A stretch of DNA of 5,404 nucleotides from Planctomycetia bacterium (lineage in GTDB: Bacteria; Planctomycetota; Planctomycetia; Pirellulales; UBA1268), in NCBI GenBank assembly GCA_009926295.1, contig RFPF01000216.1:1-5404 (forward strand). The letters are read 5' to 3'. A program made the position numbers and the translations under genes. The notes under the pieces are model-generated. The model searched no databases and had not been told where the DNA came from. It worked only from the letters and a program-made list of their open reading frames with translations. Shown one piece after another: positions 1 to 4,493 of this stretch. Numbering within the stretch: position 1 is the first letter of the stretch; the number at the start of each line of letters is the position of its first letter.

Positions 1-11
1 GGAGCCGGCGT

Positions 12-155
12 GAGTCACCAGCGGAGCCATGGATGGCGCAGCGCCTGTGACTCCGAGCGAACGGAGCCCACGGAGGGGCGCAGTGAGCGTCCGGCGACGG
101 GATACGGGGCGCCCGAGGCCGGCGCAGCTGAGCTGACCGACAAGCGGCACGCGTG
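12..155 (+). repeat. Structured intergenic repeat, copy A (no gene)
   Basis: This gene-free stretch downstream of the DedA gene is a degenerate inverted counterpart of the repeat at 1566-1725. Shared blocks, in the same order, are GCGGAGCCATGGATGGCGCA here (21-40) versus GCGCAGCCAGGATGGCGAAG on the minus strand (1686-1705); CGTCCGGCGAC, identical over 11 bases (88-98 versus 1640-1630 minus); and a GGGC/GCCC hairpin followed by CGAG. A weaker match follows around 123-146 (AGCTGAGCTGACCGACAAGC versus AGTTGAGATGCGACAGGC). Inverted repeats inside it include GAGTCAC/GTGACTC (12-18 with 47-53), GCCAT/ATGGC (26-30 with 33-37), CTCCG/CGGAG (51-55 with 62-66) and GGGCGCCC (107-114). No T-run follows any stem, so an ordinary intrinsic terminator is not supported. 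The element may extend left of the window. That it is a dispersed genomic family is inferred from only two copies. Confidence 0.5.
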
Positions 156-162
156 CCCCGCG

Positions 163-810
163 TCACCGGTGCGTCTTGCGGCGGGTGGCCCAGATTTCGT
201 AGGCGACCGGGAGCACCGACACGAGCACGATGCCCACCACCACGAGCTCGAAGTTGTCCTTCACGACCGGGATCGCGCCGAAGAAGTAGCCGGCCAGCGT
301 GCAGATCGAGACCCAGAGGAAGCCGCCGAGGACGTTGAACCAGAGGAACTGCCTGTAGTCCATGCGGCCCACGCCGGCCACGAACGGCGCGAAGGTGCGG
401 ATGATCGGAATGAACCGGGCGAGCACGATCGTCTTGCCGCCGTGCTTCTCGTAGAAGGCCTGCGTCTTCGCAAGGTTCTCGTGCTTGAGGAACCAGGTGT
501 TGATCCGGAAGGCTCTCGGGCCCACCCAGCGGCCGATCCCGTAGTTGAGCGTGTCGCCGACGACGGCGGCAGCGAACAGGAGCCCGAGGAGCGTGACGAT
601 GCCGAGGTGCTGGGGGAATTTGAAGGCCATCGCGCCGGCGGCGAAGAGCAGCGAGTCGCCGGGGAGGAACGGCGTCACCACGAGGCCCGTTTCGCAGAGG
701 ATGATCACGAACAGGAGCACGTAGGTCCACGGCCCCAGATCCTGGATCCAGACCTCGAGTGTTTTGTCGAGGTGCAGGAAGGCTTCGAGAATTTTGCCCA
801 GGCTCTCCAT
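163..810 (-). CDS. DedA-family membrane protein (VTT domain)
   Basis: A 215-residue inner-membrane protein of the DedA/VTT superfamily, usual length for the family. Such proteins support membrane homeostasis, and several act as proton-dependent transporters or undecaprenyl-phosphate/phospholipid flippases; the substrate of this one cannot be told. Seen: an amphipathic start (FLHLDKTLEVWI), a hydrophobic helix at about 29-47, the re-entrant motif TPFLPGDSLLFAAGA (46-60), GDTLNYGIGRWVG (85-97), the second motif ARFIPIIRTFAPFVAGVGRM (131-150), and C-terminal helices at about 155-180 and 188-207. E40, D52, R132 and R138 match the four charged residues essential in E. coli YqjA/YghB, so it should be functional. 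The ATG at 810 is chosen because family homology begins there. The frame stays open further upstream, but that part is a shadow of the next gene. No Shine-Dalgarno is visible; the 26-nt gap to the upstream gene is bounded by a 6-bp inverted repeat. Confidence 0.95.
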   Translation of the reverse strand: MESLGKILEAFLHLDKTLEVWIQDLGPWTYVLLFVIILCETGLVVTPFLPGDSLLFAAGAMAFKFPQHLGIVTLLGLLFAAAVVGDTLNYGIGRWVGPRAFRINTWFLKHENLAKTQAFYEKHGGKTIVLARFIPIIRTFAPFVAGVGRMDYRQFLWFNVLGGFLWVSICTLAGYFFGAIPVVKDNFELVVVGIVLVSVLPVAYEIWATRRKTHR

Positions 811-836
811 CGGCCCAAAGCATACGTCGAGGGCCG

Positions 837-1505
837 TCAGTCTGTCGGCAGCGCCCGCCGCCGCACCGCCAGCCAGGCGAGGGCGACCGGGATCACGAGC
901 GACCACACGAGCGCGAGCGGCAGGGAGTCGGCCGAGCGGCCGAAAGCTCCGGCGGCCGACCAGACCAGTGCGATCGCGAGGTTGCCGCTGGCTGCCGCCG
1001 GCAGAAAATCCCGGAGAGTCATGCCCGTGCCGCCCGCCGCGAGGGCGACCGCCTCGGCCACGAGCGGCAGCGGCCGAGTGAGCACGACCACGAGAGGTCC
1101 CAGCCGCTGCTGCCGCCGGATGAGTGCCTCGCGATCGGCGATGTCGAGCCTCGCGAGCGGTCGCGAGCCCGCGGCTTTTCCGAGCGACCAGCCCGCAAGG
1201 CTGCCGGCCGTCATGCCCAGGAAGGCGCAGAGCGTGCCGAGCAGGATGCCGAATTCCGCGCCGCCGAGCGTCGCCACCATGCTCGAGGGCACGGGCAGGA
1301 GGATGTCGGCCGCGAGGACGCCGATCTCGAGAGCCGCCAGAACCGCGGGCCGCGGCCGGGGCTCGAGCCAGCCCGCGACGAGAATGTCGAGCCGCGTGCC
1401 GAAGAGCAGGAACGGGACGAGCGGCACCGCGAGGGCGACGAGCGTCAGGACGACGAGCAGACGAGTCGCGCGGCGCATGGCGGGGACGGCCGGGGGGAGA
1501 GGCAC
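837..1505 (-). CDS. Divergent VTT-domain (TVP38/DedA-like) membrane protein
   Basis: A 222-residue predicted integral membrane protein related to the DedA protein that follows it 26 nt downstream. Seen: a basic N-terminus (MRRATR, 10-15) followed by a hydrophobic helix (16-36), a first half-motif LLPVPSSMVATLGGAEFG (69-86) standing where DedA has FLPGDSLL, a glycine-rich helix (87-108), and a second half-motif LTRPLPLVAEAVALAAGG (142-159) matching ARFIPIIRTFAPFVAGVG. Helices follow at about 168-187 and 195-214. Only the first motif arginine (R144) is kept. The aspartate of PGDS is a proline and the second arginine is lost, as in TVP38-like members. The GTG at 1505 is chosen because GGAGG sits 5 nt before it; the ATG at 1478 (213 residues) has no such site and is the alternative. 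It is probably co-transcribed with the DedA gene. Family confidence is good; substrate and function are unknown. Confidence 0.87.
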   Translation of the reverse strand: MPLPPAVPAMRRATRLLVVLTLVALAVPLVPFLLFGTRLDILVAGWLEPRPRPAVLAALEIGVLAADILLPVPSSMVATLGGAEFGILLGTLCAFLGMTAGSLAGWSLGKAAGSRPLARLDIADREALIRRQQRLGPLVVVLTRPLPLVAEAVALAAGGTGMTLRDFLPAAASGNLAIALVWSAAGAFGRSADSLPLALVWSLVIPVALAWLAVRRRALPTD

Positions 1506-1510
1506 CTCGT

Positions 1511-1515
1511 CCTCC
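1511..1515 (-). promoter_or_regulatory. Ribosome binding site deciding the GTG start at 1505
   Basis: On the minus strand GGAGG is followed by ACGAG and then GTG, a 5-nt spacing. This is the strongest Shine-Dalgarno near this gene and favours the GTG at 1505 over the internal ATG at 1478, which is preceded by a pyrimidine-rich run without any GGAG. Confidence 0.6.
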
Positions 1516-1569
1516 AGTATTGCCTCGTGCCCGGACGAGATCGAACTGGGCCCGCCGTGCCACCCTGTA

Positions 1570-1589
1570 CGACAGGCTTTAGCCTGTCG
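1570..1589. repeat. Perfect palindrome, 9-bp arms, 2-nt loop
   Basis: CGACAGGCT (1570-1578) and AGCCTGTCG (1581-1589) are exact inverted repeats around TT. On the minus strand it lies between the aminotransferase gene and the VTT gene, about 65 nt before the GTG start. It could be a transcript hairpin or a binding site for a dimeric protein. It is not followed by a T-run on either strand, so it is not a classical terminator. It appears to be the distal end of repeat copy B. Confidence 0.6.
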
Positions 1590-1643
1590 CATCTCAACTC
1601 GCGCCGCCCGCTCGGGGCTGCCCAGCCCGGTCGCCGGACGTTC

Positions 1644-1666
1644 GCGGATGCCATCGTGGCATCCGC
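1644..1666. repeat. Perfect hairpin, 10-bp arms, 3-nt loop
   Basis: GCGGATGCCA (1644-1653) and TGGCATCCGC (1657-1666) are exact inverted repeats with a TCG loop. It is the strongest stem in the gap between the aminotransferase and VTT genes and is inserted relative to repeat copy A, which lacks it. There is no T-run on either side. It may limit 3' degradation of the aminotransferase transcript or mark a mobile repeat; the function is unknown. Confidence 0.6.
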
Positions 1667-1725
1667 TCGCTGCATGTCCGCTTCGCTTCGCCATCCTGGC
1701 TGCGCTCGCTCCCATAGCCCGGCTC

Positions 1726-2703
1726 TCAGGGCGAGGGCAGCCCCTCGCTGAGCCTGGCAGTGCGACTGGATCTTTGCGCCTGACCGGCGATGTCGATGCC
1801 GACACGCTCGCTCCACGCGGCGAGCATGCGCCTCAACACGGGTCCCGGGCTGCCACTGCCCACCGGTCGGCCGTCGAGTCGGGTGGCGGGCAGGAGGCAG
1901 TTGGGCGTGCTCGTGAGCAGGATCTCGGTGGCCGCGGCGAGGTCGCCGAGCAGGAGCGTCCGCCCGTGCCACGGGATCCCCAGCGCGGCGGCGAGGTCGC
2001 GCGCGTAGCGCAGGCTCACGCCCTGCAGCGCGTCGTCGGGCGGGGGCGTGAGGATCGCGCCATCGCGGACGATCGCGATGTTCGCCGTGGATGTCTCGCT
2101 CACGCGTCCGTCGGCGTGGCGAAGGATCGCCCGGGCGCCCGCCTCGGCGGCCGCCGCCGCCCGGTCGGCGAGGTGGTAGTGCATCCGGCTGCGGCACTTG
2201 AGCGCGAGTGGCCACGACTCACCCGGCACCTGCACGACCGGCACGCTCCGCAACGCGACTCCATGGGCATACGCATCCGCCCAGAGGGAAAATGCCAGCG
2301 GGAACGAATGGATGGCGACCCGGGCCGGCGATCCGCGGCCGCCGTGCTGCGCCGGGAGGTCGCCGGGCGTGGCGAAGACGACGACTCCCAGGTCGCCCCC
2401 GGGATCACCGAGCGCGTGATTGTGCGCCGCGACTTCGGCCGCCGCCGCGAAGATCGTCGCCACGGCCGAGGAGGGCCGGATGCCCGCGATCGCGAGTGAC
2501 TGGGCGAATCGCTCGGCATGCCACTCGGGCAGGAAGAGCCGGCCCCGGAATGTCCGCATCTGCTCGGTGACGGTGGCCCCGAGCACGAAGCCTGCGTCGC
2601 CCACCGGGAGCACGAGAGCCGCCCGCGGAACGAGGCGGCCGTCGAGCCAGGCCACTTCACCGGCGTGGGATGGGAGGGTCGGTCCGACGGCCTCGTGAGT
2701 CAT
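1726..2703 (-). CDS. Class IV PLP-dependent aminotransferase
   Basis: A 325-residue cytoplasmic enzyme of the fold-type IV PLP family, which includes branched-chain aminotransferase (IlvE), D-amino-acid aminotransferase and 4-amino-4-deoxychorismate lyase (PabC). Seen: AWLDGRLVPRAA (18-29) and VGDAGFVLGATVTEQMRTF (34-52) at the N-terminus; the WHAERF box (61-66) with the conserved arginine R65; the catalytic lysine K169 in WPLALKCRSRMHYHLADRAA (164-183); the cofactor-binding glutamate E203 in GRVSETSTANIAIVRDGAILTPP (199-221); and LQGVSLRYARDLA (226-238). The active site therefore looks intact. The subfamily cannot be fixed from sequence alone. The ATG at 2703 lies only 4 nt past the tRNA-Ala 3' end with no Shine-Dalgarno; a GTG at codon 17 would also give a family-like start. 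The last 15 residues look unconserved and overlap a hairpin near repeat B. Probably co-transcribed with the tRNA. Confidence 0.9.
   Translation of the reverse strand: MTHEAVGPTLPSHAGEVAWLDGRLVPRAALVLPVGDAGFVLGATVTEQMRTFRGRLFLPEWHAERFAQSLAIAGIRPSSAVATIFAAAAEVAAHNHALGDPGGDLGVVVFATPGDLPAQHGGRGSPARVAIHSFPLAFSLWADAYAHGVALRSVPVVQVPGESWPLALKCRSRMHYHLADRAAAAAEAGARAILRHADGRVSETSTANIAIVRDGAILTPPPDDALQGVSLRYARDLAAALGIPWHGRTLLLGDLAAATEILLTSTPNCLLPATRLDGRPVGSGSPGPVLRRMLAAWSERVGIDIAGQAQRSSRTARLSEGLPSP
1731..1748 (-). other. Hairpin at the 3' end of the aminotransferase gene
   Basis: GCGAGGG (1731-1737) and CCCTCGC (1742-1748) are perfect 7-bp arms with a 4-nt loop, lying in the last codons before the stop at 1726-1728. 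A GC-rich stem at the end of a gene suggests a transcript-stabilising or weak terminator element, but no T-run follows. Confidence 0.35.
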
Positions 2704-2707
2704 GGAG

Positions 2708-2780
2708 TGGAGGATAGGGGATTCGAACCCCTGACCTTCTGGCTGCCAGCCAGACGCTCTCCCAATTGAGCTAATCCCCC
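2708..2780 (-). tRNA. tRNA-Ala (anticodon GGC)
   Basis: The 73-nt minus-strand sequence folds into a complete cloverleaf. The acceptor stem is GGGGGAT paired with ATCCTCC and includes the G3:U70 wobble that marks alanine tRNAs. The D arm reads GCTCAATTGGGAGAGC. The anticodon stem TCTGG/CCAGA encloses the loop CTGGCAG with anticodon GGC, and the T arm is AGGGGTTCGAATCCCCT. The discriminator base is A. The CCA end is not encoded (CTC follows), so it must be added by nucleotidyltransferase. It reads GCC codons, which are abundant in this window. It precedes the aminotransferase gene by 4 nt and has its own promoter upstream. Confidence 0.97.
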
Positions 2781-2819
2781 AGCGTTGAATCGTGACTCGG
2801 GACCGCTGGAGAGACCTGA

Positions 2820-2848
2820 AAACTATCGGCCGCTTGCGGGAATGTCAA
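2820..2848 (-). promoter_or_regulatory. Sigma70-type promoter of tRNA-Ala
   Basis: On the minus strand a consensus -35 box TTGACA (2848-2843) is separated by exactly 17 nt from TAGTTT (2825-2820), a partial -10 box. Transcription would start near 2812, giving a leader of about 32 nt before the mature tRNA 5' end at 2780. The perfect -35 box and optimal spacing support it, and it stands out in such GC-rich DNA. It probably serves the tRNA and the aminotransferase gene together. Confidence 0.7.
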
Positions 2849-2902
2849 CGCGAAGCGACTGTTGGGGGTGGGAAAAACCCCTTCCGACGCGACTTTTCTC
2901 CG

Positions 2903-3532
2903 ATGCCCGACCGCACGCCGCCAGAGGCCGCTTCTGAAATCTCCCGTGCTGCCGTGACCGTGGCGCTGGCCCTGTATCTCGCGGGCCTCGCGCTGTGCGT
3001 GGCCGGGAATTCCTCGAGCGGCAGTTCGGCACTCGTGCGCGTTGTCCACGGCAGGCTCTTCGCCCCGTGGATGACGCTGCCCTGGCTCGACGTCGGCCAT
3101 GACACGCGGCTCACGCATGCGGCTCCCGACGACGGCGACCACTCCTTCGAGCTTCGGAGGCTCGACGCTCCCGCAACGTCCGAAACCGTGATCCTCCCCG
3201 GGCCGACGATGCATGGCGAGCGGGCGGCCCGCTGGCGGCGGCTCGCCCGGGTGACGGCCGTGAGCGAGGCCGATCCGGACCGCGAGGCGCTGCTGCCGGC
3301 GGCCGTCGGCGCCGGCACGTTCGGGACGTGGGGCACCGACGACGTGTCGCTCCGCGTGATCCGGCACCTCCCGCCGGATCGCGGCGACGTGCTCGCCGGG
3401 CAGGCCGACCTCGAAGGCAAACGCGAGCAGGCGTATGCCGCGCGGGTGCGGCTCGTGGACGGCGAGGTGCAGCTCATCACGAGCACTCCACGCAATGAAC
3501 TCGCCCCGCTCGTGAAGGAGCCGACGCCATGA
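2903..3532 (+). CDS. Hypothetical single-pass membrane protein, partner of HTTM protein
   Basis: A 209-residue protein I cannot assign to a named family. Seen: a short polar N-terminus, one hydrophobic segment at about 16-34 (AAVTVALALYLAGLALCVAG), then a presumably extracytoplasmic part. It carries GNSSSGSSALVRVVHGRLFAPWMTLPWLDVGHDTRLTH (35-72), a stretch rich in aromatic and charged residues that looks conserved in style, followed by a soluble C-terminal region ending VRLVDGEVQLITSTPRNEL (182-200). No lipobox and no clear signal peptidase site are seen. The ATG at 2903 is preferred over the in-frame GTG at 2792, because the intervening codons look like intergenic sequence and overlap the tRNA promoter. 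No Shine-Dalgarno is visible. Its stop overlaps the start of the next gene (ATGA), so the two proteins are probably made together and may form one membrane complex. The gene is very probably real; the function is unknown. Confidence 0.82.
   Translation: MPDRTPPEAASEISRAAVTVALALYLAGLALCVAGNSSSGSSALVRVVHGRLFAPWMTLPWLDVGHDTRLTHAAPDDGDHSFELRRLDAPATSETVILPGPTMHGERAARWRRLARVTAVSEADPDREALLPAAVGAGTFGTWGTDDVSLRVIRHLPPDRGDVLAGQADLEGKREQAYAARVRLVDGEVQLITSTPRNELAPLVKEPTP
3515..3520 (+). promoter_or_regulatory. Ribosome binding site of the HTTM gene
   Basis: AAGGAG lies 8 nt before the ATG at 3529, inside the last codons of the upstream gene. Together with the ATGA overlap it fixes this start and supports translational coupling. 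Confidence 0.75.
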
Positions 3533-4446
3533 ACGCGACGCCGAGGGTGCTGGCCGCCGAGCCGACGCTCGCCGACGTCATCGGCGGGACATGGACGCGG
3601 TTTTGGTTCACGCCCGCCGGGCCCTGGCCTCTCGCCCTCGTGCGCGTGCTCGGCGGGCTGCTCGCGCTGGCACTGTGGGCGAGCTATGCGTGGGATCTCG
3701 AGACGTGGTTCGGGCCGGCAGGCATGATTTCGCCGGAATTGCTCGCGGCGTGGCGGTCGCCGTTCGCCGTGTCGTTCTTCGACTTCGCGACGTCGCCCAC
3801 GGCTCTCTGGTTCGGCTACCTCGCGGGCGGGCTCGTGCTCGTGGCGACGACGATCGGCCTGGCAACGCCGCTGACGACGGTGCTCGGAGCCCTCGCCTTC
3901 ACGACGCTCCTGCACCGCGGGCCGATGCTCGTGGGCCCGGCCGACGACGTCGTGGCCATGATCCTCTGGTGCCTCGCGATCGGCCGGTCGGGCGATGCCC
4001 TCTCCGTCGATCGGCTGATCGTGGGCCGGCGGGGCCGGACGCCCCCGACTGCGTCCTGGCGCACGCGCATCGCGATCGGACTCCTTCAGGTGCACGCGTC
4101 GGTGATCGTGGCCGCGGCGGTGCTCGCGCAGCTCAAAGGCGACGTGTGGTGGAACGGCACGGCCGCCTGGTGGCTCGCGGCGCGGGCCGACTCGCCGCTC
4201 GTGGACCTCACCGGGATCTTTCTGCGATCGGAGTACCTGACGAATCTCGTCACGCACGCGATCGTGGTGTTCGAGATCCTGTTCGCGGCCGGGCTTTGGT
4301 TTCCGGCCGCGCGCCGCGTGATCGTGCGCATTGCTCTCGTCGCCTGGCCGCTCGTCGGACTGATCGCCGGCGAGCCGTTCTGGGGACTGGCGATGACAGT
4401 GCTCACGCTCGGCTGTTTGCCCACGCGCGTAGAATCCTCCGACTGA
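3529..4446 (+). CDS. HTTM-domain (vitamin K gamma-carboxylase-like) membrane protein
   Basis: A 305-residue polytopic membrane protein of the HTTM family, the transmembrane domain shared with vitamin K-dependent gamma-glutamyl carboxylase. The biochemical role of most bacterial members is not established. Seen: helices at about 33-53, 93-112, 115-128, 140-152, 183-203, 240-257, 264-280 and 284-297. The loop FGPAGMISPELLAAWRSP (61-78) follows helix 1, as in HTTM proteins. The family signature LLQVHASVIVAAAVLAQLKG (185-204) with DVWWNGTAAWWLA (205-217) matches the pattern Q-h-x-x-h-x-h-x-x-x-h-x-K followed by W-x-x-G-T-A. The large lumenal C-terminal domain of animal carboxylases is absent, so carboxylation of proteins cannot be assumed. 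The start is fixed by AAGGAG 8 nt upstream and the ATGA overlap with the preceding gene, whose product may supply the missing extramembrane part. Confidence 0.87.
   Translation: MNATPRVLAAEPTLADVIGGTWTRFWFTPAGPWPLALVRVLGGLLALALWASYAWDLETWFGPAGMISPELLAAWRSPFAVSFFDFATSPTALWFGYLAGGLVLVATTIGLATPLTTVLGALAFTTLLHRGPMLVGPADDVVAMILWCLAIGRSGDALSVDRLIVGRRGRTPPTASWRTRIAIGLLQVHASVIVAAAVLAQLKGDVWWNGTAAWWLAARADSPLVDLTGIFLRSEYLTNLVTHAIVVFEILFAAGLWFPAARRVIVRIALVAWPLVGLIAGEPFWGLAMTVLTLGCLPTRVESSD
4430..4435 (+). promoter_or_regulatory. Possible -10 element upstream of groEL
   Basis: TAGAAT matches five of six bases of the -10 consensus and lies at the end of the HTTM gene, 58 nt before the groEL start. There is no recognisable -35 box 16-18 nt upstream and no TG extension, so this is weak. 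No CIRCE-type inverted repeat (TTAGCACTC/GAGTGCTAA) is present in the gap. Confidence 0.25.
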
Positions 4447-4482
4447 TCGGTTGCGATCCCCTGGCACGGCTGCCTCCCCTGC

Positions 4483-4486
4483 GGAG
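4483..4486 (+). promoter_or_regulatory. Ribosome binding site of groEL
   Basis: GGAG lies 7 nt before the ATG at 4494, at normal spacing, and supports this start. Confidence 0.6.
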
Positions 4487-4493
4487 CCCTGCC

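Larger units (their letters stand above)
1566..1725 (-). repeat. Structured intergenic repeat, copy B
   Basis: This stretch, together with 1506-1565, fills the gene-free gap between the aminotransferase stop and the VTT gene. It is the inverted, degenerate counterpart of copy A at 12-155; matching blocks are the GCCA-GGA-TGGC hairpin (1690-1700), CGTCCGGCGAC (1640-1630) and the GGGCTG/CAGCCC hairpin (1615-1628). It holds further perfect stems at 1570-1589 and 1644-1666. The sequence between stems is built of short GCGA/GCGC-type words (GAGCGAGCGCAGCC, GCGAAGCGAAGC) unlike the coding sequence on either side. No protein homology is evident in any frame here. A REP- or MITE-like dispersed element is an inference. 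Confidence 0.5.

Noticed and set aside
1..13. The tail of an upstream plus-strand gene ending in TGA at 11-13
   Set aside because: Only three codons would lie in the window, so coding cannot be judged, and the segment grades into repeat copy A.
163..1563. A 466-residue DedA protein with a long N-terminal extension
   Set aside because: The extension is arginine/alanine-rich and overlaps the VTT gene in another frame. DedA homology begins at the ATG at 810.
10..2499. An 829-codon open frame on the plus strand
   Set aside because: It runs antisense across three well-supported minus-strand genes, a repeat and intergenic sequence. Its translation is rich in R, E, G and D with no domain. Long spurious frames are expected opposite GC-rich genes.
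2708..2730. tRNA-Ala 3' end as a phage or island attachment site
   Set aside because: No duplicate of the tRNA 3' segment is seen in the window and no integrase gene is nearby.
2865..2881. GGGGT/ACCCC inverted repeat with 7-nt loop as a terminator
   Set aside because: The stem is only 5 bp with no T-run, and no transcript is expected to end here, since it lies behind both divergent transcription units.
2845..4467. A 540-codon open frame on the minus strand
   Set aside because: It is antisense to the HTTM gene pair and reads as low-complexity R/H/E/P-rich sequence. The plus-strand frames have membrane helices, an RBS and an ATGA junction.
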